NCBI GenBank assembly: GCA_022827195.1
Contig: JAJDTL010000020.1
Coordinates: 62,001-126,000 of the forward strand
DNA: 64,000 nucleotides
Reading direction: 5' to 3'
Source: Caldilineaceae bacterium
Lineage (GTDB): Bacteria > Chloroflexota > Anaerolineae > Caldilineales > Caldilineaceae
Of this stretch, positions 7,646 through 16,232 are shown piece by piece. Below the pieces are notes generated by a model. It ran no database searches and was not told the DNA's origin. It saw only the letters and a list, made by a program, of their open reading frames with translations. A program made the position numbers and the translations under genes. How positions within the stretch are numbered: position 1 is the stretch's first letter; the number at the start of each line of letters is the position of its first letter.

Positions 7646-8929
7646 ATGTCATTGGGTCGCGGAGGCGAACCCGCGGTTGCGAGCCGGCTGGCCCTGGAGG
7701 CGTTGCGCAGCGGCGTCCCTAACCGGTCGGCGGTGCGGCTGCTGGGCTGCAACCAGCCGCGGGTGGAGAAACAGTTTGTCGAAATGCTGAACGGGGCCGC
7801 CGACGGCGAAGAGACGGCTGCGGGCGCCCAGGGGATGCTGATTTCGGGCGACTTCGGATCGGGCAAGTCGCACCTGCTGGCGCATTTGGAACACCTTGCG
7901 CTTGAGCAGAATTTCGTTTGCAGCAAGGTGGCGATCAGCAAAGAGACACCGTTGTACGATTTGGGGAAGGTGTTCATCTCGGCGATGGAGAACGGGCGAT
8001 TGCCGGACCGCAGCGGCCGGCTGATCGAGGAGCTGGGCCAGGCTTTGCAGCCTGACTCAAGCGAGTTCGCGACTTTCTTTCAGTGGGCCGACCGGGCCGC
8101 GAAGGAGGAGGAGATCAGCCTCATCTTTCCGGCCAGCCTGCTCATTTACGAGCGATCGATGGACCTTGACCTTAACAGCGAGATCGAGTCGTTTTGGGCG
8201 GGAGACCGCATTCTCAAGTCGAGGATAACAACCGGATTGCGGCAGATCGATCAGCAGCAGAACTACAAGTTCAGGATGCCCAGGGCCGCGGAGCTGCCGC
8301 CGCAGCGCCTGCGTTTCGCCCTGGAGCTGATAAAGGGCGCGCGGTACAGAGGATGGGTTGTGCTGTTGGACGAGATCGAGCTGGTCGGTTCCTACTCGTT
8401 GCTGCAACGGGGCCGGTCCTATGCTGAAGTGGCGCGCTGGATGGGCCGCGCGGCCGGGGAGGCCTATCCAGGCCTGGTCGCGGTCGGCTCGGTGACGGAC
8501 GACTTTGCCTCGGCGATCATCAGTCCAGACGGATTGCGCAAGGACCATGACTACATCAGGCCGAAGCTGGAGGACAACCCGCGATACAGGGGAATCGCCG
8601 GGCGCGCGGAAATGGGCATGCGTATGTTGGAGCGGAGTTGCATTCCCTTGGCGTCGCCGAGCAGGGAGGACGTAGGCGCGGCCGTGGAGAGGCTCAGGAG
8701 CCTATACAGTGACGCATATGGCTGGAGCGCTCCTCCGATCAAGGAGAGGGCCGGCGGCGCGGGAATCTACGGCCGCATGCGGTATCAGGTTCGCCGGGCC
8801 ATCAACGAGTGGGACCTGCTGCGCCTGCGGCCGGACTCCAGTCCTGACACCGAGTTCCAGGAGTTCACCCCTTCGTATGAAGAGAACAGGGACCTGGAAT
8901 CCACAGCCGAGGAAGGCGATACGGGATAA
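7646..8929 (+). CDS. BrxD-like P-loop ATPase (DUF2791 family)
   Basis: 427 aa from ATG 7646, preceded by a strong AAGGAGG. After an N-terminal helical segment (A-L-E-A-L-R-S-G-V-P-N-R), Walker A is G-D-F-G-S-G-K-S (residues 68-75) and Walker B is V-V-L-L-D-E-I-E-L (D242, E243). The opening residues, the G-S-G-K-S-H-L-L loop and the V-S-K-V/A-I-S-K-E-T-P-L-Y block are those of DUF2791, the BrxD ATPase of BREX and related defence loci. BREX partners PglZ, BrxC and PglX are absent, so this is not a BREX system. It likely drives conformational change or DNA loading for the adjacent SNF2 helicase. Confidence 0.8.
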   Translation: MSLGRGGEPAVASRLALEALRSGVPNRSAVRLLGCNQPRVEKQFVEMLNGAADGEETAAGAQGMLISGDFGSGKSHLLAHLEHLALEQNFVCSKVAISKETPLYDLGKVFISAMENGRLPDRSGRLIEELGQALQPDSSEFATFFQWADRAAKEEEISLIFPASLLIYERSMDLDLNSEIESFWAGDRILKSRITTGLRQIDQQQNYKFRMPRAAELPPQRLRFALELIKGARYRGWVVLLDEIELVGSYSLLQRGRSYAEVARWMGRAAGEAYPGLVAVGSVTDDFASAIISPDGLRKDHDYIRPKLEDNPRYRGIAGRAEMGMRMLERSCIPLASPSREDVGAAVERLRSLYSDAYGWSAPPIKERAGGAGIYGRMRYQVRRAINEWDLLRLRPDSSPDTEFQEFTPSYEENRDLESTAEEGDTG

Positions 8930-8937
8930 GGTTGGCT

Positions 8938-10992
8938 ATGCCCATCCCCTTCGAAGACTTGACGGAGACCTGCAGCCCCAGCTCCGTAGCGTGGCTGCGA
9001 TTTGTTGAAGAAGAGGAAGGCAGTGGGATTCGCGCTGCGATGTTTGAAACTTCCGCTCCGGGCGAACCGTTAAGCTTCTCCTTTACTCGTACTGACCGAC
9101 GCTCCTCGGTTCCCTCCCTTCCCGAGACAGCAGATTGGCGTCAAGCCGCCGTCTTCGCCCTCGCCAAATCTCTATTTGGGTCAGCCTCGGCATCGCCAGC
9201 ACTCATTCTCGGCCTTCTCGACGAGGTTCCGCCATGGGTTGTGACCGAGACCCTGCGCGTAAGGTTACCTTTCTGCCGCGTTGCATTGGGCAGAGAGGGA
9301 GCCCCAGAATTGACGTGGATGACAGAAAAACCCCGCGTAGGTACGGACGCCCATCAGGTCTTTGATAGGATGATGCGACGGGATGACCCCTTCGAGGCTT
9401 TCACCCGCGCCGAGAGGTGCCTGAGTAGAGCGTATGAGTACAAACGAATTCGCGGCATGTCCACAGTTACCGGCCTGAACGCAGTCGTTCATCTCGAGCG
9501 ACCAGTGGATGGAGTCGATGGGGAAAACTACGCTGTGGCAGGGCGACTCTGGGCTCTGTTGGCCTTGGGTTCAAACGGTGGTCAGGACAGTCAGAATCCG
9601 CTTTCCTTGCCTTGGATTGCGCAGTTGGAGTGGCCAGGGGACCTGATGCCATTTCAGATAGAGGGCGTTCGTGCGTTGTTGGAGATGGATTGCTTGCTGC
9701 TGGCGGATGATATGGGGCTGGGAAAGACCGTCCAAGCCATTGCGGCTATGCGAATTCTGCGCGCGCGTGGAGAGATTGGGGATTGCCTGGTCATCGCGCC
9801 GGCCAGCGTGCTGAATCAGTGGCGACAGGAGATTTCAAAGTGGGCCCCGGAACTTTCCGCCATTATCGTTAGCGGGCCGGCACACGAGCGGGAATGGCAG
9901 TGGAAGGCCCAGAAGGATGTTACGCTGGTCAGCTACGGGGTAGTTCGCCAGGATGCAGGCAGGGTCGCTGATATCCGCCCTTCCAGGCGTGAGTGGGACG
10001 TCGTAGTGGCCGACGAGGCACAGAGGATCAAGAACCATAACGATACGAGCAACGCGGTCAAGAGTCTGCGGAGGACCCGGTCCTGGGCGTTAACAGGTAC
10101 GCCCATCGAGAACAACGAAGAAGAGTTGGCTTCAATAATGGAGTTCGCAGATCACGACGGGAAGGATCCTCCCAAGCGCTTTTTCCCGGGAATCGAACTG
10201 CTGAACCGGCACAAGGAAATTCAACTGCGGCGCAGAAAGAGTGATGTCCTGGATGATCTTCCTCCGAAAATAGAAACAAAGTTGGCGATTGAATTAGGCA
10301 CTAAGCAGAGCGCCAGTTACACAAAGGCGGAAGAGGATGGAGTCGTCTACTTGAAGTCCCTCGGCGCTGAAGTCAGAGTGCGGCACGTGCTTGAGTTGAT
10401 TACCCGGCTAAAGCAGATTTGCAATTTCGATCCCGTAACCGGCGAGTCCTGCAAGCTCGACGACATCAGGGAGCGGCTGCTGCAGCTATCGGGTCAAGGA
10501 CATAAGGCGCTTGTCTTTTCCCAGTACACCAGTGAAGAGTACGGTGTGAGGGCAGCTGCCAACTACCTGCAGGAGTTCAGCCCTATTGCGTTGACTGGAG
10601 ATTTGACGTTGGAGGAGCGGTCCGTTGCAATCGAGAGATTCAGGGGTGGGGACGAGCACAAGGTTATGGTCATTTCTCTGCGCGCAGGCGGGCTGGGCCT
10701 GAATCTGCAAGAGGCGTCTTACGTGTTCCATCTTGACCGCTGGTGGAATCCGGCTGTAGAGCGACAGGCGGAGGACCGTGCACACCGCATGGGGCAGACG
10801 GTCAAAGTCAACGCAATAAAGTACTCGTGCGTGGGCACTATCGAGGAGCGCATCGACAAGATTCTGGAACGTAAACAGGGGCTGTTCGATCAACTCATTG
10901 ACGATGTGTCGATCGATCTTTCCTCAAGACTGAGCGGCGAGGAACTGTTCGGGTTGTTCGGGCTGGAACCGCCGAGCGCTACCGGAAGCTGA
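8938..10992 (+). CDS. SNF2-family helicase/translocase
   Basis: 684 aa; ATG 8938 lies after AAGG, with TTG 8932 as alternative. The N-terminal 220 residues are family-specific. The SNF2 core is complete: L-A-D-D-M-G-L-G-K-T (K263), V-I-A-P-A-S-V-L-N-Q-W, V-V-A-D-E-A-Q-R-I-K-N (D359), A-L-T-G-T-P-I-E-N, then helicase C with F-S-Q-Y, L-R-A-G-G-L-G-L-N-L and the D-R-W-W-N-P-A-V-E-R-Q-A-E-D-R-A-H-R motif VI. The protein is a dsDNA translocase and is probably the motor of the four-gene cassette. It is much smaller than typical DrmD, so I do not assign it to the DISARM locus. A truncated copy of its 3' end lies at 1774-1899. Confidence 0.92.
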   Translation: MPIPFEDLTETCSPSSVAWLRFVEEEEGSGIRAAMFETSAPGEPLSFSFTRTDRRSSVPSLPETADWRQAAVFALAKSLFGSASASPALILGLLDEVPPWVVTETLRVRLPFCRVALGREGAPELTWMTEKPRVGTDAHQVFDRMMRRDDPFEAFTRAERCLSRAYEYKRIRGMSTVTGLNAVVHLERPVDGVDGENYAVAGRLWALLALGSNGGQDSQNPLSLPWIAQLEWPGDLMPFQIEGVRALLEMDCLLLADDMGLGKTVQAIAAMRILRARGEIGDCLVIAPASVLNQWRQEISKWAPELSAIIVSGPAHEREWQWKAQKDVTLVSYGVVRQDAGRVADIRPSRREWDVVVADEAQRIKNHNDTSNAVKSLRRTRSWALTGTPIENNEEELASIMEFADHDGKDPPKRFFPGIELLNRHKEIQLRRRKSDVLDDLPPKIETKLAIELGTKQSASYTKAEEDGVVYLKSLGAEVRVRHVLELITRLKQICNFDPVTGESCKLDDIRERLLQLSGQGHKALVFSQYTSEEYGVRAAANYLQEFSPIALTGDLTLEERSVAIERFRGGDEHKVMVISLRAGGLGLNLQEASYVFHLDRWWNPAVERQAEDRAHRMGQTVKVNAIKYSCVGTIEERIDKILERKQGLFDQLIDDVSIDLSSRLSGEELFGLFGLEPPSATGS

Positions 10993-11445
10993 TCCTGCTT
11001 GCGCCGCTTTCGCTGGCAACGGCGGAGGTTGCTACCGGGTTCCAGGCGAAAGGGCCAAACGGCGGGGTCGATGCCTGGTCTGACGCGCTATTCAGCCAGG
11101 AAGTCGAGCCGACAGCTGGAAGAAAACGCTGACCTGAATCGCGGCCAAAGTAACTCTTACACCAACGAGCCAAAGAACAGTCCTCAGTGTCGCTCCTGAC
11201 AGGTCATCTTTGGTCGCCAAGTGTTCATAGGCGCCTTTCGGTTGATTTGCGTCTTCTGTGAGCTTTTCTGTCCTGTCTTCGACTTGCCCATCCTCTCTCC
11301 GTGCTCACTCGCCGCCACCATCCGCTCCCTCCTTTTTTGCAATCTCCTGCCACCCCCATTGTTCCCCTTTCTGTGCCACTGTCAAGGCAGCGCTAACAGA
11401 GCGCTGGGGTAAACCTTGACCGCGCCACATAGTTGGGTTGAAGCG
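10993..11445. other. Intergenic stretch without a gene
   Basis: No frame with recognisable sequence was seen. The right part is pyrimidine-rich on the plus strand (11260-11360). It separates the helicase cassette from the first complete IS-derived element. Confidence 0.5.
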
Positions 11446-11722
11446 GGCCCCAATCACGAGACCACGAAATGGGAAGGACGGGGCGCGTTCAGACGGACAG
11501 TGCAGCGAGTCTTGCCGGCTTTGGCCAGCCTGCCGCCCTCAGAGCAGGAAGCGCTCTTTTGCCGGTGTGCGACAACTGTTCGTACGGCTGCCTTCCAGCG
11601 CAACTCAAGAAGTTGGAGGCTGCCAGGTTTCGCCGCCGTTTCCAGACCATCAGACAGTCCCTCAACAGGCTGGGCGAATTGTTCCATAATACACCTTGGC
11701 TTGTGGTCCAGTTCACGGGGCC
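11446..11722. mobile_element. Non-autonomous IS3-derived element (MITE-like), about 277 bp
   Basis: It starts GGCCCCAATCACGAGACCAC and ends ...CTTGTGGTCCAGTTCACGGGGCC. The two ends are imperfect inverted repeats: GGCCCCAA plus GACCACGAA against the complement GGCCCC plus GGACCACAA. No transposase frame is present. Its right part (CAGGCTGGGCGAATTGTTCCATAATACACC) is the same as the orfA-side end of the IS3 element at 31.4-32.2 kb, so it looks like an internally deleted derivative. A third, partial copy lies at 12103-12264. Confidence 0.7.
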
Positions 11723-11741
11723 CTTTTCATCCTCATTTGTT

Positions 11742-12107
11742 CTACGACTTTGACGCTAATACGTTCAATTGAGCAAGCATGACGCCAAGCAAGAAGAACA
11801 GTGGCGCAAAGATAATGGCTTCCCAAAAGCCGAACGGCTCGATTAGAAGAATCTGGCCGGTTGTGATAACAGGGAAGCCGACGAAAGGAATCAGAATGGC
11901 GGGCGACTCTCTGATGCTTTCGTTCAAGTGCCTTACTTGCGCCTTGAATGCAGGCAGAAGTCGGATAGTTCCTTTCCAAATAACCTTGACGATTAAGCTT
12001 GCCAAGACTTGCTCTATGAGATCTTCAATTTCAAAAGGAATTACATTCCTCCTTGGTAGGGAACGGGAATGTACAAAGGTCCGAACGGCCAGCGACAGCC
12101 GGGACAT
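11742..12107 (-). CDS. Small putative membrane protein
   Basis: 121 aa, possible gene. Two hydrophobic stretches near the C-terminus (I-L-I-P-F-V-G-F-P-V-I-T-T-G-Q-I-L-L-I and A-I-I-F-A-P-L-F-F-L-L-G-V-M-L) could span the membrane, with an N-terminal basic region. No family is recognised. It lies between two IS-derived ends and upstream of nothing obvious on the same strand. It may be a real accessory gene carried between the elements, or a chance frame. Confidence 0.4.
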   Translation of the reverse strand: MSRLSLAVRTFVHSRSLPRRNVIPFEIEDLIEQVLASLIVKVIWKGTIRLLPAFKAQVRHLNESIRESPAILIPFVGFPVITTGQILLIEPFGFWEAIIFAPLFFLLGVMLAQLNVLASKS

Positions 12108-12264
12108 AGCCTGATCGTCTTGCTGCTTTCGAGCGCTCTCAGCGCAATCCGAAACTTGCAGGCCGCTGTGTGTCGCCGCAGTTTCTTGACCATCGTTCTA
12201 CCTCTCCACAGGCTCGGTGGATTTCTCCATTACGCACCTTAACTCGTGGTCCAGTATTTGGGGC
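12103..12264. mobile_element. Partial IS3-derived element (right part only)
   Basis: It carries TGTCGCCGCAGTTTCTTGACC, CAGGCTCGGTGGATTTCTCC and the end ACTCGTGGTCCAGTATTTGGGGCT. These align with the right half of the complete copies at 11446 and 13776. The left end is missing. The element stops about 10 bases past the stop of the HEPN gene. Confidence 0.65.
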
Positions 12265-12273
12265 TAACTTTAC

Positions 12274-13695
12274 TTATCGATTTTCGGCAAGAATCCTGAA
12301 GTGTTGTGGTTGCCAGCCACACAGTCCGATCAGGAGTAGGTATTCGAGATAGAACTGGCATAGATCGTTCAGGTAGAAGTAGGGCGAGTAGGTGTCGTCC
12401 AGATGTTCTAGGTACGCCTGTTTAATCGTGTTTGCACTTCTGTCTTGAGGGTGGGTGACATAGTTTCGTATGTCGTAGATTAGGCGAGGACCAGAATTAC
12501 CTTTGCCGAGATTATTGGCGAGTTGGGCGGTTATGGGTGTTTTAGACGGATCGAGGTGAAGGTGCGGAATGCAATGACGAGCCAGTGCCTTGCACACATT
12601 TGCAATATCGTTTTTTGAATTGTTCAAAACCACTGCGGCGAGAAGCTCTAATCCCGTATAGCTTGCCGTCAACGCTTCTTTGGACAGACCTGCTTGTTGC
12701 ATTGCCTTACCGTTGATGTGTGATTCGATGATGGATGTCAATTCATCAGGATGTTTGTGCCACTGTTCCCAGAATTTTGGAAACAGACTTTCCAAGTAGA
12801 CGGTGGCGGGGCGATTGCTGTCATTGTCGAACCAATTGGTTGAGCGAGGCATTAAGTCGAATTTGCCTATCTTTCCCCACACAGCTTTTCCTTGTGAGTC
12901 CTCCCCGATGATCGCGGTGGGGTGTCGGTACGCACAAGAGACGAACGCGAAGAAGCAGTTTAGTCCTTCCAGCAAGTCATCCACGTCGTCTATTTCGAAT
13001 TCTCTACCGTCCGTTCTTGTAATCAGTCCAGAATGGCTTGTGTGGTTTCTGGTTTGTTCTGCGTCTTTCGTAAGCGTGACCTCCCATCCATGTCCGGCTT
13101 GAAGAGAGATGCGGGCTGGCCTGACGATTCTAACTTCTACGGCGTCGGGAAACTCTTTTCGAATAGTCTCTAGGCTTTCTCGTATGTTCATCTGTCTTGC
13201 TATGTGTTCGGTGATGTGTTCGAATTTTTCGAAATCGGAGAAATCCACTAGGCTAAACACAACCTGCTTGAGTGTCGAATCTTCCTTCTTGATTTGATTC
13301 TTGTGGACACCCAATCTCCCTTTATGGGCGGGTTCGACCACCAACACTTTGGCTTGAACGGTTGGGCCGATTATGGGACGAAAGGGAGCCACAGCCGCAG
13401 GTCTTTCCGTGAATTCTAGGTCCACGACTTCTTGGTTATTCCATGCGCTTTCCATCACGGGGTGGACCCCGAAAATGTGACTGCCCCCAAAACTGACTAC
13501 GCCACTTTCATCCTGGGGTGTATATGCTGGTGTTCCGAAATAGCGAAATTCGAAGTATTTGTTCTGCGAAAACTGGGGGATAACCATGACGGAGAACTCG
13601 TCATCGTCTACTTTCAAGGTTGCTGTTACCGGGGCATCTAGGTCTGCTTGCAAAACGTCGGCAAAAAATCTCTGTTCAATCCCATTGAGTTTCAT
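12274..13695 (-). CDS. HEPN-domain protein, ApeA-like
   Basis: 473 aa; ATG 13695 is preceded by GAGGAAA. The long N-terminal region (about 300 aa) is beta-rich and the C-terminal third is helical. The HEPN ribonuclease motif R-N-Y-V-T-H (R410, H415) sits in I-Y-D-I-R-N-Y-V-T-H-P-Q, the R-x4-H spacing that defines active HEPN RNases. A long sensor-like N-terminus with a C-terminal HEPN is the layout of ApeA and other stand-alone abortive-infection HEPN proteins; the ApeA relationship is an impression. The likely role is RNA cleavage after phage sensing. It is monocistronic, on the minus strand, bordered on both sides by IS-derived elements. Confidence 0.75.
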   Translation of the reverse strand: MKLNGIEQRFFADVLQADLDAPVTATLKVDDDEFSVMVIPQFSQNKYFEFRYFGTPAYTPQDESGVVSFGGSHIFGVHPVMESAWNNQEVVDLEFTERPAAVAPFRPIIGPTVQAKVLVVEPAHKGRLGVHKNQIKKEDSTLKQVVFSLVDFSDFEKFEHITEHIARQMNIRESLETIRKEFPDAVEVRIVRPARISLQAGHGWEVTLTKDAEQTRNHTSHSGLITRTDGREFEIDDVDDLLEGLNCFFAFVSCAYRHPTAIIGEDSQGKAVWGKIGKFDLMPRSTNWFDNDSNRPATVYLESLFPKFWEQWHKHPDELTSIIESHINGKAMQQAGLSKEALTASYTGLELLAAVVLNNSKNDIANVCKALARHCIPHLHLDPSKTPITAQLANNLGKGNSGPRLIYDIRNYVTHPQDRSANTIKQAYLEHLDDTYSPYFYLNDLCQFYLEYLLLIGLCGWQPQHFRILAENR

Positions 13696-13775
13696 GGTAC
13701 GGTTTCCTCGAACTAGAGTGGGTCAGGGTTTACAACTGCGTGAGTCGCTACCGGAACGAATCGAAACTTATGGTC

Positions 13776-14059
13776 GGCCCCAATCGTTAGACCACGAAAT
13801 GGAAAATAAGGTGCGTCTAGGCGGTTGCGGCCGGTCTTGATCGGCTACGGGCGGTTTGCCGCCCTCAGAGCACGAAGCGCTTTTCCGCCGTCGTGCGACA
13901 GGCGGGACAGTGCCTGATTGTTTTGCTGCCAGCCAGCTCAGCTCAAGACTCGCAGGCCATCAAGTGTCGCCGCCGTTTCTTGGCCATCGTGCTGCCCCTC
14001 CAAGGGCTGGGTGAACTGCTCCATTATACGCCTTAGCTTGTGGTCCAGTTCTTGGGGCC
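13776..14059. mobile_element. Complete non-autonomous IS3-derived element (MITE-like), 284 bp
   Basis: GGCCCCAATCGTTAGACCAC at the left end and CTTGTGGTCCAGTTCTTGGGGCC at the right form inverted repeats. Internal sequence includes GAAGCGCTTTTCCGCC and AAGTGTCGCCGCCGTTTCTTG, both shared with the IS3 element near 32.1 kb. There is no frame for a transposase. It separates the HEPN gene from the ubiquitin-like module. It is the best preserved copy in the window. Confidence 0.75.
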
Positions 14060-14107
14060 CACTTCAAGGATCACCTTGTCTCAGCCGACCTAATGGAAGA
14101 AGTCACC

Positions 14108-14533
14108 CTACCTACGCCAACTCCAATTCGACAGTCTGCGCCATATGCGTTGGATTCGTGAACGAAGAGTCTGACGGCTTGATGTCGAGTCGAGCATGCG
14201 GGCCAACTCGATACCCGCATACTCCGAATGACGTTCTGGATCGATTCTTTCCCCCCAAATTACTTCACTGTTTCGTACAAAATAATGGCTTCCGCAGCAA
14301 GAACTGGCCCACACGGATCCACCCGTGGGACTCTTCAGGGAGACCGACTTCCCATCGAAGTAAACGTGCCATCGACTGGGGTGAAGGGACAACACCGTGA
14401 GACTGCCACAACCACTAGGGCAGCGTAGGTTTACGGTTCGATGCTTGTGGCTGATCCAAAGTTCGCCGTCTTTGATTGCGTCGAATTTGGGTAGAACCTC
14501 TACAAAAAAGGGACGGAGTCTCACGGGCGTCAT
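14108..14533 (-). CDS. DUF6527 family protein (Ubl module)
   Basis: 141 aa. A compact domain with V-N-L-R-C-P-S-G-C-G, a W-x-V-Y-F-D-G block and A-S-S-C-C-G-S-H-Y-F-V followed by V-I-W; the cysteines and histidine look like a metal site, and the whole matches DUF6527. This family occurs repeatedly beside bacterial E1 (ThiF) and ubiquitin-like genes. Its start lies one base after the E1 stop (TGAGATG), so it is translationally coupled to E1. From memory, DUF6527 proteins are suspected Ubl-processing peptidases; that I cannot verify here. Confidence 0.8.
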   Translation of the reverse strand: MTPVRLRPFFVEVLPKFDAIKDGELWISHKHRTVNLRCPSGCGSLTVLSLHPSRWHVYFDGKSVSLKSPTGGSVWASSCCGSHYFVRNSEVIWGERIDPERHSEYAGIELARMLDSTSSRQTLRSRIQRIWRRLSNWSWRR

Positions 14534-14534
14534 C

Positions 14535-15728
14535 TCAGTTGCTCATCTCTCTACGAATGCATGGCCGCTCGAGACGGAACTTGTGGAGAAATGAATCGGA
14601 CTCTGAAACATACTGTCCAGTGCGGCGCCGCCACTCCATCACGGCAAGCGCCGCCGCCAACGCGTTGACTTCCGGCAGCTGGACGTTGTGATAGCCCGGT
14701 ACATTGCCTTCGACTCTAGCATTCGGTATAGCGTCTTTCCACGCCACGGATCCTGCATCGTAAGCGCCTGTTGTCACGGCACCTCTAACGACGCTTCTCT
14801 CTACTGAAAGGCTTACGCCCGAATCGATGAACGGAACCGCCGCCGCGTTGAGCGCGCTGTAGACGACATCCTGACGGGGCGAATCACCTTCGGCCAGTTG
14901 GTCGATACACACGAAGGCATAGTCGATGGCAAGGTTCGATAAGAAGTCGCGGAATGTGGCCAAATCGTCCACTCGGACAGTGTGTGGGTGGATGCCGTCC
15001 CGTAAGGATTCGTACTTGGCAAGGTAGTAGTCCACTTTAAGCAAGTTTTCCTCGTGCTTCGATTCAATCTCCTCGGCGGTAGGTGCACCGGGCGCCCGCA
15101 TGAAGTTGTGCCAGTCAACTTCGTCGGCATCCAATAGGTGGATTTCCTTCACGGGCGTCTTGGCAACAAGATCCAGGACGTAGGCCCCCGTTCCCCCCAG
15201 GCCAATGATCGCAATCCGTTGATCGCGGATGCGGTCCTGAACCGGGGCGATTGCCGCTCGGGCCTCGAAAGTATTGGGTATCTTAAACGGGCTCCTCCTT
15301 GTTAGAGAGGCGGTATCGGGGTATCCGGCCGCCGATACGGCACCGACGATCTGTTTGGCATATCGGTGAATCAAGTCGCTCACCGACTCATCGTCCTCCG
15401 GACTGCCTGAGCTACCTTTCTTGATGGAGATGTTCGCCCAGGTTTTTCCATCGCCGCCGATGTAGTTCCCAATAGGGGTTCCATCCGCGTGGTACACTAG
15501 GCCGTCGTGCTCTTCATCGAGGATGATCTTTACCGCGTGATCTGCCCCGCCAATCCGTGCATTCGGTTTCTTGCTAGCGGGGTCGCAGGACTTCTCTATG
15601 GCGCAAGTGCCTACAACCCCGTTTGCAAGGAGACAAGGAACGTGTTCAGCACGGATAAGGTCGGATTCGACCTTGACGTCAAACCCGACCTGCTCACCGA
15701 AAAGGGTTAGGCGATCCTTACGAGACAT
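14535..15728 (-). CDS. DUF6791-ThiF E1-like adenylyltransferase
   Basis: 397 aa. The start is ATG 15728 (M-S-R-K-D-R-L), which overlaps the upstream Ubl stop by 11 bases; the longer frame to 15803 is rejected. The N-terminal about 150 residues match DUF6791 (L-I-R-A-E-H-V-P-C-L-L-A-N-G-V-V ... F-K-I-P-N-T-F-E-A). The ThiF/E1 domain has the nucleotide motif I-I-G-L-G-G-T-G (G176-G181) and the L-L-D-A-D-E-V-D-W-H-N strand. It would adenylate the C-terminus of the neighbouring ubiquitin-like protein. I cannot point to a catalytic cysteine with confidence; no C-x-x-C zinc pairs are seen. No separate E2 gene is present. Confidence 0.88.
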   Translation of the reverse strand: MSRKDRLTLFGEQVGFDVKVESDLIRAEHVPCLLANGVVGTCAIEKSCDPASKKPNARIGGADHAVKIILDEEHDGLVYHADGTPIGNYIGGDGKTWANISIKKGSSGSPEDDESVSDLIHRYAKQIVGAVSAAGYPDTASLTRRSPFKIPNTFEARAAIAPVQDRIRDQRIAIIGLGGTGAYVLDLVAKTPVKEIHLLDADEVDWHNFMRAPGAPTAEEIESKHEENLLKVDYYLAKYESLRDGIHPHTVRVDDLATFRDFLSNLAIDYAFVCIDQLAEGDSPRQDVVYSALNAAAVPFIDSGVSLSVERSVVRGAVTTGAYDAGSVAWKDAIPNARVEGNVPGYHNVQLPEVNALAAALAVMEWRRRTGQYVSESDSFLHKFRLERPCIRREMSN

Positions 15729-16014
15729 GTTCAGGGTCAACTGAGAAGCTCGTGCCGTCCTTGACAAGAACGGCCTTGCCAGGAAGAAGAATGCCGTCTT
15801 CACCCTTCGAGTCGTCTTCGTAGTCGATGCCGGGCGTGCCGATGATGTGCTTGCCTTCCGCCTCGTGCAGCTTGTTCCAGATCTCCACGATCTGTTTGTA
15901 GGTCACGAGATCGCCTGGGACTTTGTACTCTCGACCGCTCACGTAGATCTCCGTGGCACCTCTTTCGTTATGGTCATCTACCGAGATCGTCTGCGTCTTA
16001 TCTTCTACTCCCAT
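15718..16014 (-). CDS. Multiubiquitin-type ubiquitin-like protein
   Basis: 98 aa; ATG 16014 follows AGGAG at eight bases. The sequence shows the multiubiquitin-domain pattern: I-Y-V-S-G-R-E-Y-K-V at the start, T-Y-K-Q-I-V-E-I-W in the first helix, and G-I-L-L-P-G-K-A-V-L-V-K-D-G-T-S-F-S-V near the end. It carries one domain rather than tandem repeats. The C-terminus is ...V-D-P-E-H-V-S with no Gly-Gly, so conjugation would need unusual chemistry or trimming. The stop overlaps the E1 start. It is the likely substrate of the E1. Confidence 0.82.
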   Translation of the reverse strand: MGVEDKTQTISVDDHNERGATEIYVSGREYKVPGDLVTYKQIVEIWNKLHEAEGKHIIGTPGIDYEDDSKGEDGILLPGKAVLVKDGTSFSVDPEHVS

Positions 16015-16106
16015 CAGAACCGCTCCTTAGCTGAATTCGAGACCAAATTGACGTTCACGACGGCCGGCAGTCTCGACATGCTCAAAAACCGGCCACTCAA
16101 TTTCAT

Positions 16107-16135
16107 AGTTTAGCTTATTAGCTTATTCCTGTCAA
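16107..16135 (-). promoter_or_regulatory. Promoter and operator of the Ubl-E1-DUF6527 operon
   Basis: On the minus strand: TTGACA (16130-16135), a 17-base spacer, TAAACT (16107-16112). The spacer holds two near-tandem AGCTAA units. The same arrangement and spacing recur at 17396-17424 before the XRE gene, so both are probably controlled by that regulator. The predicted transcript starts about 85 bases before the Ubl ATG. Confidence 0.75.
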
Positions 16136-16232
16136 GTGCGAGATTGGAGAGTTGGGAAACAGAGGCATTGGTCGGTGTGAAAGAGGGGCAGATTGAAGCT
16201 AGCGGCTGGTCGCAGGCCGCTTGCAGGCAGAC

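Noticed and set aside
5887-10992. A BREX system
   Set aside because: Only a BrxD-like ATPase and a helicase are present; PglZ, BrxC/PglY and PglX are absent, so I call it a separate cassette.
8938-10992. DISARM DrmD
   Set aside because: The SNF2 protein is much shorter than DrmD, lies 13 kb from DrmA behind other modules and is coupled to the BrxD-like gene.
15729-15803. An N-terminal extension of the E1 protein
   Set aside because: It would overlap the Ubl gene further and the added residues do not resemble DUF6791; ATG 15728 gives the usual short overlap.
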